Shown here: one piece after another, positions 1 to 5,423 of the stretch
Position numbering within the stretch: the first letter of the stretch is position 1
Layout: the number at the start of each line of letters is the position of its first letter
From: an uncultured Lachnospiraceae bacterium
GTDB taxonomy: Bacteria; Bacillota; Clostridia; Lachnospirales; Lachnospiraceae
DNA: 5,450 nt
Assembly (NCBI GenBank): GCA_946533525.1
Contig: CAMNBW010000127.1
Coordinates: 1 to 5,450, forward strand
Direction of reading: 5' to 3'
Position numbers and translations under genes: made by a program
The notes under the pieces: model-generated
Database searches by the model: none
Told to the model about the DNA's origin: nothing
The model's input: only the letters and a program-made list of their open reading frames with translations

Positions 1-2
1 TT

Positions 3-1511
3 ATGTACGCAACATTCTGGGCCCTGGTTCCGCCCATTGTAGCGATAGCCCTGGCTTTGATAACCAAAGAAGTCTACAGCTCGCTCTTTATCGGTATTAT
101 CGTCGGCGGACTTTTTTACTCAGGCTTCAACCCTGTAGGCACCTTAAATCATATCTTCGGCGAGGGCATGATCGCGCAGCTTTCCGATTCATATAACGTC
201 GGAATCCTGATCTTCCTTGTATTCCTTGGAATAATGGTCTCCCTGATGAATAAGGCCGGCGGTTCGGCCGCCTTTGGCCGCTGGGCTTCCGCCCACGTAA
301 AGAGCCGGGTAGGCGCCCAGCTTTCCACTATCCTTCTCGGTGTATTAATATTCATCGACGACTATTTCAACTGCCTTACCGTCGGAAGCGTTATGCGCCC
401 GGTTACCGACAGGGCCAAGATTTCCCGGGCTAAGCTTGCCTATCTTATTGACGCCACCGCCGCTCCGGTCTGCATCATCGCCCCTATTTCCTCGTGGGCG
501 GCCGCGGTATCGGGCTTTGCCCCTGAAGGGACCAACGGCCTGCTGCTCTTTATCCGGGCCATTCCGTATAATTATTACGCCCTGCTGACCCTGGTAATGA
601 TGATCTGCATGGTTCTTTTCAAGGTTGATTTCGGTCCCATGGCGACCCATGAGAAGAACGCCCTCAAAGGCGACCTCTTCACTGTTGCCGCCCCTCCCTA
701 TAAGGAGGACGAGGTGGTTTCCGAAAAAGGCCGGGTTATCGACCTGGTTCTGCCGATCCTCGTGCTTATTGCCTGCTGCGTAGTCGGCATGATCTATACG
801 GGCGGCTTTTTTGAGGGTGAAAGCTTTATAGATTCCTTCGCCAACTCCGACGCATCGGTGGGACTCGTTCTCGGCTCCTTTGTCGGACTTTTTGTAACTA
901 TCATCTTCTATATGGTTCGTCGCGTCCTGGGCTTCAGGGAATGTATGAGCTGCATATCCGACGGCTTCAAGGCCATGGTTCCCGCGATAACGATACTGAC
1001 CCTTGCCTGGACCTTAAAATCCATGACGGACTCTCTGGGAGCCGCAGAATATGTTGCGGGCGTCGTTGAAAAGAGCGCCGGCTCCCTGCTTAGCTTCCTG
1101 CCCGCGATAATATTTGTTATCGCCTTCTTCCTGGCCTTCGCAACGGGTACCTCCTGGGGAACCTTCGGCATACTTATTCCGATAACCCTTAAGGTCTTCC
1201 CTATCGAAAGCGGAAATCCCCTTGCGATAATCTGCGTCTCTGCCTGCATGGCGGGAGCTGTCTGCGGCGACCACTGCTCGCCCATCTCCGACACGACTAT
1301 AATGTCCTCCGCCGGAGCGCAGTGCGACCATATAGCCCACGTTACAACGCAGATATATTACGCGCTGACCTGCGCCGCCGTATCCTTTGTGACCTTTATA
1401 GTCGCCGGCTTCGTACATAACGCCGTGATCTCTCTGCTTGTAGGAATAATACTTATGATCTGCACTACCTTCATTCTCCACAAAAAATTCCCGGAGATTA
1501 AGGTGCAGTAA
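3..1511 (+). CDS. NhaC-family Na+/H+ antiporter (integral membrane)
   Basis: A 502-residue, strongly hydrophobic protein with about 12-13 apparent membrane segments (for example near residues 8-40, 67-83, 105-120, 143-169, 187-206, 247-268, 285-304, 323-338, 364-400, 406-422, 449-492). Family hallmarks are visible: DDYFNCLTVGSVMRP at 119-133, DATAAPVCIIAPISSW at 150-165, GTSWGTFG at 382-389 and CGDHCSPISDTT at 421-432. These identify the NhaC branch of the ion transporter superfamily, which exchanges cytoplasmic Na+ for external H+ or, in some members, couples organic-acid exchange to Na+. The N-terminus (MYATFWALVPP) resembles the usual family start, so the ATG at base 3 is probably real, but its ribosome binding site lies outside the window. 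The gene converges on the leftward operon and shares no obvious pathway with it. Family assignment is firm; the transported substrate cannot be read from sequence. Confidence 0.93.
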   Translation: MYATFWALVPPIVAIALALITKEVYSSLFIGIIVGGLFYSGFNPVGTLNHIFGEGMIAQLSDSYNVGILIFLVFLGIMVSLMNKAGGSAAFGRWASAHVKSRVGAQLSTILLGVLIFIDDYFNCLTVGSVMRPVTDRAKISRAKLAYLIDATAAPVCIIAPISSWAAAVSGFAPEGTNGLLLFIRAIPYNYYALLTLVMMICMVLFKVDFGPMATHEKNALKGDLFTVAAPPYKEDEVVSEKGRVIDLVLPILVLIACCVVGMIYTGGFFEGESFIDSFANSDASVGLVLGSFVGLFVTIIFYMVRRVLGFRECMSCISDGFKAMVPAITILTLAWTLKSMTDSLGAAEYVAGVVEKSAGSLLSFLPAIIFVIAFFLAFATGTSWGTFGILIPITLKVFPIESGNPLAIICVSACMAGAVCGDHCSPISDTTIMSSAGAQCDHIAHVTTQIYYALTCAAVSFVTFIVAGFVHNAVISLLVGIILMICTTFILHKKFPEIKVQ

Positions 1512-1531
1512 GATTGAGTAACAGTAGCTCA

Positions 1532-1566
1532 GTGGCTGCCCTAAAAAAACTCACTTCGGCAGCCGC
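1532..1566. terminator. Weak hairpin between convergent genes, possible shared terminator
   Basis: An inverted repeat pairs GTGGCTGCC (1532-1540) with GGCAGCCGC (1558-1566), nine pairs including one G-U, around a 17-base loop. The right arm lies inside the 3' end of the second hypB gene. The only long homopolymer, A7 at 1543-1549 (U7 in the leftward transcript), sits in the loop and not after the stem, so this is not a canonical intrinsic terminator in either direction. It is the only candidate in the 39-base gap between the two converging stop codons. Confidence 0.3.
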
Positions 1567-2201
1567 TGGGTTAGGAACTCTTCCCATGAGGCCATCCCCT
1601 CTCCGGTTTTGGCCGAGACCGTGAATGTCTCTATATCAGGGTTGAGACGTTTAACGGCAGCCATACATTTTTCCTCATCAAAGGAAAAATAATCCTTCAC
1701 GTCGGACTTGGTTATGATAAGCGCATCGCTCGTTGAAAACATAAGCGGATATTTAAGCGGCTTGTCATCCCCCTCCGGCACACTTAAAAGCATAACATTT
1801 AAATGGGCTCCGGTATCATATTCGGCAGGACAGATAAGATTTCCCACGTTCTCCAGGAATATGAGCCGGAGTCCTTTATATCCCATTTCATCCAGCGCCC
1901 GCTCTGTCATTCCCGCGTCCACATGGCACATCCCGTCGGTATGCATCTGTATGCTCTTAGCTCCCGCTGCCTCTATGCGCTCCGCGTCCACCGAGGACGC
2001 AATATCGGCCTCCATAACCCCCACCGGGACCCTATCCTTAATATCCGCAATGGTTTTAAGCAGAAAGCTCGTCTTCCCCGACCCGGGAGAACTCATTATA
2101 TTTACGAGGACCACGCCTTCGTCCGTAAGGCGCTCCCGAAGCCTCTTCGCATCTGCATCGTTTGACTCGGTAATACTTTTATTAAGCTCTATAATTTTCA
2201 A
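1551..2201 (-). CDS. hypB: HypB-family GTPase, second tandem copy (nickel/zinc metallochaperone)
   Basis: HypB-type SIMIBI-class GTPase, the family that uses GTP hydrolysis to hand nickel to [NiFe]-hydrogenase. Numbering from the upstream ATG at 2213, the P-loop SSPGSGKT is at 41-48, an EAD segment with the probable Mg2+ Asp at 68-70, the metal-site Cys-His (MCHVDAG) at 96-97, ENVGNLICP with a third metal ligand Cys at 128, the conserved EGDDKPLKYPLMF near 147-159 and the base-recognition motif TKSD at 168-171. The N-terminal CxxCGC nickel motif and His-rich stretch of some HypBs are absent. I prefer the TTG at 2201 (216 aa): it has GGAG six bases upstream and overlaps the previous gene's stop as TTGA. 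The ATG at 2213 (220 aa) has AAGGA abutting it with no spacer and is the alternative. Last gene of the operon. Family is secure; client enzyme unknown, and no hydrogenase is nearby. Confidence 0.88.
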   Translation of the reverse strand: MKIIELNKSITESNDADAKRLRERLTDEGVVLVNIMSSPGSGKTSFLLKTIADIKDRVPVGVMEADIASSVDAERIEAAGAKSIQMHTDGMCHVDAGMTERALDEMGYKGLRLIFLENVGNLICPAEYDTGAHLNVMLLSVPEGDDKPLKYPLMFSTSDALIITKSDVKDYFSFDEEKCMAAVKRLNPDIETFTVSAKTGEGMASWEEFLTQRLPK

Positions 2202-2881
2202 AGCGCTCTCCATTCCTTTATACGTTTTTTAAGGTAAGAAATCCACTCCTCTGTCCCCCTATCCTTAAGCGCACTTAACGCCATTATCTCCATTTTAGGG
2301 TTGAGCTGCCTCACCCTTGTTTTAAGCAGGTCCATATCAAAGTCGAAGACCTCCGCCGTATCGAGCTTGCTTACCAAAAGGCAGTCGCTGACCTCGAACA
2401 TCAGCGGATACTTTAAGGGCTTGTCGTCCCCCTCCGGGATGCTGAGGAGCATTACCTTAAGCGCCGCGCCTATATCAAATTCGGCCGGGCAGACCAGGTT
2501 CCCGATATTTTCCACAAAGACCACGTCCAGGGTCCGTCCCGCTGCCTCTGTCCTTAGCGCCTCTATCCCTTCCCCTGCCATTTTTGCGTCGAGATGGCAA
2601 AGGCCGCCGCTGTGGAGCTGTATCACCTCCACCCCGCTTTCGGCTATTTTTTCGGCGTCCACGGCGGAATCCACGTCCGCTTCGACTACCCCGATCTTAA
2701 ATTCGTCCTTAAGCCCCTCTATGGTTCTTTTTAAAAGGGTCGTCTTCCCGGCTCCCGGCGAGCCCATGACATTTACGAGAAAAGTTCGGCTCTCTCTGAG
2801 CTTCTCCCTGTTTTTCTTCGCCAGCTCATCGTTATTATTTAAAATGCTCTCTCTGACTTCGAGAGTTGTTATCGTCTTCAT
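2198..2881 (-). CDS. hypB: HypB-family GTPase, first tandem copy (nickel/zinc metallochaperone)
   Basis: A 227-residue HypB-family GTPase. In order: P-loop GSPGAGKT at 40-47, EAD with the probable Mg2+ Asp at 67-69, metal-site Cys95-His96 (LCHLDAK), ENIGNLVCP with Cys131 as probable third ligand, EGDDKPLKYPLMF at 150-162 and base-specificity motif SKLD at 171-174. In characterised HypBs the Cys-His plus later Cys bind Ni2+ or Zn2+ at the dimer interface. It lacks the N-terminal CxxCGC nickel motif and any His-rich tract. By eye it matches the downstream copy over its whole length at about half of positions, so the pair is an old tandem duplication and not a recent one. The ATG has a purine-rich AGGAAGAAG site ahead of it, and the gene starts 12 bases after the epimerase stop, which supports one operon. 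The C-terminus is slightly longer and more basic than that of its paralogue. Confidence 0.9.
   Translation of the reverse strand: MKTITTLEVRESILNNNDELAKKNREKLRESRTFLVNVMGSPGAGKTTLLKRTIEGLKDEFKIGVVEADVDSAVDAEKIAESGVEVIQLHSGGLCHLDAKMAGEGIEALRTEAAGRTLDVVFVENIGNLVCPAEFDIGAALKVMLLSIPEGDDKPLKYPLMFEVSDCLLVSKLDTAEVFDFDMDLLKTRVRQLNPKMEIMALSALKDRGTEEWISYLKKRIKEWRAL
2208..2211 (-). promoter_or_regulatory. GGAG ribosome binding site that favours a TTG start for the second hypB
   Basis: In the leftward transcript GGAG lies six bases before a TTG whose last two bases overlap the TGA of the upstream hypB (TTGA). This is a typical stop-start coupling arrangement. The alternative ATG at 2213 would place the same bases inside the coding region. 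Confidence 0.5.
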
Positions 2882-2893
2882 GATTGCTTCTTC

Positions 2894-3556
2894 CTAAAAT
2901 TTCATTGCACGTATATTTTTTATGGTTTCCGCATAGGGCTTTGTTTTTCCGAAAAGAAGCGTAGTCCCCAGCACAAACCCCCTTACGCCCAGCGGGGCAA
3001 ACTTCTGTATCTTATCCGCGCTGCAGGCCCCGTCCCAGTAGACCTCGAAGTTCATCTCATCCTTAAGCGCGAGCAGCGTCTCGAATTTATTCCCCACATA
3101 GGGCAGGAACATCTGACCCGCATTTCCCGGATTTACCGACATTACGAGAACCTTCTTGACTATGCGCAGCATCTCATGCACGGTTTCAACGCTTGTGCCC
3201 GGATTTATGGCAATTCCCGGAGTGAGCCCGGCATTGATGATCTTTTGCAGCGTGGTCGAAGGGTGATACTCCGCCTCGGGATGTATATATATCGTATCCC
3301 CTTCGCATAAATTCTCTATGAAAATACCTATCGTATTATTCGGATGCTCCACCATTAAATGCACGTCCAGCGGCTTATCCGTTGCCGCCCTGATAAAACG
3401 CATATCGTTTAAGGACATGGCAAAATTGGGCACGTATCTTCCGTCCATTATGTCTATATGAAAGGAATCAATACCCGCCTTATCCAGGTTTTTTACTTCA
3501 TCCCTAAGACATCCGTAATCCGCGCACATCATCGACGCCATCAATTCAAAATTCAT
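2894..3556 (-). CDS. Ribulose-phosphate / allulose-6-phosphate 3-epimerase family protein
   Basis: A 220-residue TIM-barrel protein of the ribulose-phosphate 3-epimerase family, which interconverts ketose phosphates at C3 through an enediolate held by a divalent metal. All metal and catalytic positions are seen: His33 and Asp35 in HIDIMDG, His66 in DVHLMVEHP and Asp175 in YWDGAC. The flexible loop is VNPGNAGQMF (141-150), where classical Rpe has VNPGFGGQ and AlsE has FAGQ. The phosphate loop is VLGTTLLFG (195-203), where Rpe has a GSAVF-like segment. It therefore looks closer to AlsE or a divergent subfamily than to housekeeping Rpe, and the substrate is open. I start at the second ATG (3556) because it puts ASMMCADYG at the usual distance from the N-terminus; the ATG at 3568 adds four residues and has GAGGGG only two bases ahead. 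Either way it overlaps the cytidylyltransferase end (11 bases with the chosen start), which suggests coupled translation. Confidence 0.85.
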   Translation of the reverse strand: MNFELMASMMCADYGCLRDEVKNLDKAGIDSFHIDIMDGRYVPNFAMSLNDMRFIRAATDKPLDVHLMVEHPNNTIGIFIENLCEGDTIYIHPEAEYHPSTTLQKIINAGLTPGIAINPGTSVETVHEMLRIVKKVLVMSVNPGNAGQMFLPYVGNKFETLLALKDEMNFEVYWDGACSADKIQKFAPLGVRGFVLGTTLLFGKTKPYAETIKNIRAMKF

Positions 3557-4268
3557 TTGAACCCCCATTTCCCCTCATCCTTAACACTTCTTCAAACCGC
3601 GCAAGATCCGCCGCGCTGGTTATCTTAAAATTGTTCTCATCCCCCGGTATCATGGCAATGTCCATGCCCGCCAAAATCGCGGGCTCCGTGGAACCGTTGA
3701 TCCTTAATATCTCCTCCGGCATAAGCCTTTCATTCGCCTGCAGATACTTTGCCAGTCTGAAAAGCTCCGGCGCCTGACCCGCAAAAACCGTGCTTCTGTC
3801 GAGCAGGGCAGAAACGCTCCGCCCTCCGTCCGTGCTCTGGTATACCGTATCCTTCATAGGCAGCACCGGCAGCACTCCGTCGTGCCCCTTGAGCGCGCAT
3901 ATGCAGTCACTTATCTGCTTCGGGCTCAGACACGGCCTTGCAGCGTCATGGATTAAAACCCCGTCGTCCTTATCCGCGTAATTTTTTATATCCTTAAGTC
4001 CCTGATATATTGAAAGCTGCCTGGTAGCCCCCGGCAAAGAAAAGCCCCTGAATTTATTTCCTTTATCCAGCTCCTCAACCCGGATTTTTATCGCATCCTG
4101 CCACTGTTCTTCCGCAACAATCTGCAGGGCATCGATCTCCCCGTGCCCAAGTAGGGCTTCAAGTGAATAAGTAATTATCTCCCTCTCCCCTGCCTTAATG
4201 TATTGCTTGGGTATTTTACTCCCCAGCCTTGTCCCGGTCCCACCGGATAAAAGAAGTGCAATTATCAT
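3546..4268 (-). CDS. IspD/TarI-like cytidylyltransferase (alditol-phosphate or MEP substrate)
   Basis: A 240-residue CTP:alcohol-phosphate cytidylyltransferase that makes a CDP-alcohol plus pyrophosphate in the cytoplasm. Visible motifs: the glycine-rich CTP loop LLSGGTGTRLG (6-16) with Arg14, Lys21 in IPKQY, ATRQLSIYQGL (81-91), metal-binding HDAARP (107-112), Thr141 in MKDT, Arg158 in LDRST, GQAPELF (164-170) and Lys215 in NFKIT. Arg14, Lys21, Thr141, Arg158 and Lys215 match the catalytic and substrate-binding residues of IspD. IspD (2-C-methyl-erythritol 4-phosphate) and TarI (ribitol 5-phosphate) share this fold and these residues, so the motifs do not separate them. The preceding sugar-alcohol dehydrogenase and following ketose-phosphate epimerase favour a TarI-like role. 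The only workable start is the ATG at 4268, since an in-frame TAG lies two codons upstream. No Shine-Dalgarno sequence precedes it, and a promoter-like -10 box overlaps it. Confidence 0.85.
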   Translation of the reverse strand: MIIALLLSGGTGTRLGSKIPKQYIKAGEREIITYSLEALLGHGEIDALQIVAEEQWQDAIKIRVEELDKGNKFRGFSLPGATRQLSIYQGLKDIKNYADKDDGVLIHDAARPCLSPKQISDCICALKGHDGVLPVLPMKDTVYQSTDGGRSVSALLDRSTVFAGQAPELFRLAKYLQANERLMPEEILRINGSTEPAILAGMDIAMIPGDENNFKITSAADLARFEEVLRMRGNGGSNEF

Positions 4269-4292
4269 AATCTAAACCGTATCTGTTTTCAA
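4264..4292 (-). promoter_or_regulatory. Possible internal promoter overlapping the cytidylyltransferase start
   Basis: Reading leftward, TTGAAA (4292-4287), a 17-base spacer and TATGAT (4269-4264) make a good sigma-A-like match, five of six in each box. The -10 box contains the gene's own ATG, so a transcript starting near 4257 would lack that start and could only serve the epimerase and hypB genes. It could be chance in an AT-rich spacer. Confidence 0.3.
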
Positions 4293-4295
4293 GAA

Positions 4296-4319
4296 TCATG
4301 AATTGTATCATGAGTTGTA
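4296..4319 (-). repeat. 12-bp tandem duplication of the last codons and stop of the dehydrogenase
   Basis: In the leftward strand TACAACTCATGA (4319-4308, encoding Tyr-Asn-Ser-stop) is followed at once by TACAATTCATGA (4307-4296), the same four codons with one synonymous C-to-T change. The second copy lies just after the stop and forms most of the spacer before the cytidylyltransferase. Confidence 0.85.
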
Positions 4320-5369
4320 TATCATTATCTTGCAGTAATCCTCGCACTTTTCCCTCATTATTCCAAGCCCCTTATCCAGCTCGCTTAAAGCAAGCCTGTG
4401 GGTAATAAGCTCCTTCGGCTCTATCCTGCCCTCTGCAAGGCGCCTGGTCACATAGTGCCAGTCGTCGTCTTCGCTGCCGGTAAATGAGGAATTCCATATC
4501 CCCGAAACCGTAAGCTGGTTCCTTAATATCTTCCAATATGTATCTCTGCCAAGCTTCATATCCGACCGGGGATTTCCCACCAGAACTACTCTCCCCTCCG
4601 GTCCCGCGCTGTTTATGGCAAGCTCCGCGGTGGTATTGCTGCCGACGCACTCGAAAACAACGTCCATTCCGCCCTCCGCTTTTGCGAGCCGCGAAGTCTC
4701 TTTTGCATCTTCTCCGTCTAAATATCTCTCCTCCGGTATGCCAAGCTTTAAGATCTCCTCTTTTTGAAACCTCTTGTTTCCGATGACATAGAGATTTTCG
4801 TACCCTGCCTCCAATAAAAACATTACAAGGAGCATCCCTATTGTGCCAAGCCCGCAGACCGCCGCCTTTATGCTCTTAGGGTCTCTCCCCTCTGCGCGCC
4901 CCACCCCTGTCCGCAGGGCATGAACCGCAACCGCCATGGGCTCCAGCATCGCTGCCGTCTCGTAGGACACCCCTTCCGGCAGCTCTATGAGATTTTTTAC
5001 CGGCACATTTACATACTCCGCAAAGGCCCCGTCCTGCCTTGAGCCTATATAGCTGTAGTCCCGGCAAAGCTCGTATTTCTTACCGATACAGCTCCTGCAT
5101 TTTCCGCAAAAAAGAAGAGGAAATATCCCCACCGGCTTCTTAAGCCACTCACTATCCACTCCCTCTCCGACGCTTTCAACATAACCGGAAAATTCATGGC
5201 CCGGAATAAGCGGCATAACATGAGCCCCGGTCTCAAATATCCGCGGAATATCCGACCCGCAGATCCCTGCGGCCTTGACCCTTATCCTGACCTCTCCCGC
5301 CTCAGGCTCCCTTTGCGGCACTTCCCCGTACGAAATATCACCGATTTTTTTTAAAGTCCATGCCTTCAA
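4308..5369 (-). CDS. Zinc-dependent medium-chain dehydrogenase, GatD/TarJ-like (sugar-alcohol phosphate)
   Basis: About 353 residues (TTG start), the usual length for zinc medium-chain dehydrogenases that interconvert a sugar-alcohol phosphate and its keto form. From the TTG: catalytic-zinc residues Cys37 (ICGSD), His58-Glu59 (GHEFSG) and Glu143 (LEPMAV); structural-zinc cysteines 88, 91, 94 and 102; Rossmann motif CGLGTIG at 172-178. The segment GSDIPRIFETGAH closely resembles E. coli galactitol-1-phosphate dehydrogenase GatD, and neighbourhood suggests a TarJ-like ketose-phosphate reductase. The acidic residue that ends the second Rossmann strand in NAD-dependent members is replaced (VIGNKR, about 195-200), hinting at NADP(H). 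Start: the ATG at 5390 would add MRRRSVG, which is simply the translated AGGAGGCGGAG ribosome site, and the predicted transcript begins at about that ATG. The TTG gives the standard family N-terminus (M)KAWTL. First gene of the operon; exact substrate unproven. Confidence 0.88.
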   Translation of the reverse strand: MKAWTLKKIGDISYGEVPQREPEAGEVRIRVKAAGICGSDIPRIFETGAHVMPLIPGHEFSGYVESVGEGVDSEWLKKPVGIFPLLFCGKCRSCIGKKYELCRDYSYIGSRQDGAFAEYVNVPVKNLIELPEGVSYETAAMLEPMAVAVHALRTGVGRAEGRDPKSIKAAVCGLGTIGMLLVMFLLEAGYENLYVIGNKRFQKEEILKLGIPEERYLDGEDAKETSRLAKAEGGMDVVFECVGSNTTAELAINSAGPEGRVVLVGNPRSDMKLGRDTYWKILRNQLTVSGIWNSSFTGSEDDDWHYVTRRLAEGRIEPKELITHRLALSELDKGLGIMREKCEDYCKIMIYNS

Positions 5370-5376
5370 ACCAACA

Positions 5377-5387
5377 CTCCGCCTCCT
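5377..5387 (-). promoter_or_regulatory. AGGAGGCGGAG ribosome binding site that decides the TTG start
   Basis: A strong Shine-Dalgarno stretch lies within the first codons of the longest frame. AGGAGG ends 12 bases before the TTG at 5369, and the inner GGAG ends seven bases before it. It cannot serve the ATG at 5390 because it lies downstream of that codon. Confidence 0.7.
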
Positions 5388-5395
5388 CATATACC

Positions 5396-5423
5396 ATTAT
5401 AAGCCATTTATTTTTTTATACAA
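5396..5423 (-). promoter_or_regulatory. Sigma-A-type promoter of the leftward operon
   Basis: Reading leftward, TTGTAT (5423-5418) is followed by a 16-base A-rich spacer and a perfect TATAAT (5401-5396). Transcription would start at about 5390-5388, leaving a leader of roughly 20 bases that holds just the ribosome site before the TTG. The -35 box matches only the TTG half of the consensus. The rest of the window's right end (5424-5450) is AT-rich with no gene visible. Confidence 0.6.

Noticed and set aside
345..1481. Long open frames antisense to the antiporter
   Set aside because: They lie wholly inside a well-supported gene, have low-complexity Arg/Gly-rich translations without recognisable domains, and lack convincing ribosome sites.
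1518..1580. tRNA-like GTAGCTCAGTGG motif (tRNA D-arm/box A pattern) in the convergent gap
   Set aside because: The bases preceding it have no matching 3' acceptor strand, there is no D-stem partner, anticodon arm or T-arm, and the region runs straight into the hypB coding end. Most likely chance; at most a short tRNA remnant.
1551..2881. Alternative reading of the tandem GTPases as UreG, CooC or MeaB/ArgK proteins
   Set aside because: The CH-x-DA segment, the ENxGNLxCPAE segment and EGDDKPLKYP are HypB signatures, and the length fits HypB.
1708..2897. Open frames of about 120-200 codons on the + strand opposite the two hypB genes
   Set aside because: They are Ser/Pro/Arg-rich mirror translations of conserved HypB codons; the two longest resemble each other only because the HypBs do.
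3546..4268. Firm naming of the cytidylyltransferase as ispD or tarI
   Set aside because: The visible catalytic residues are shared by both, so only genome context or a tree can decide; the symbol was left empty.
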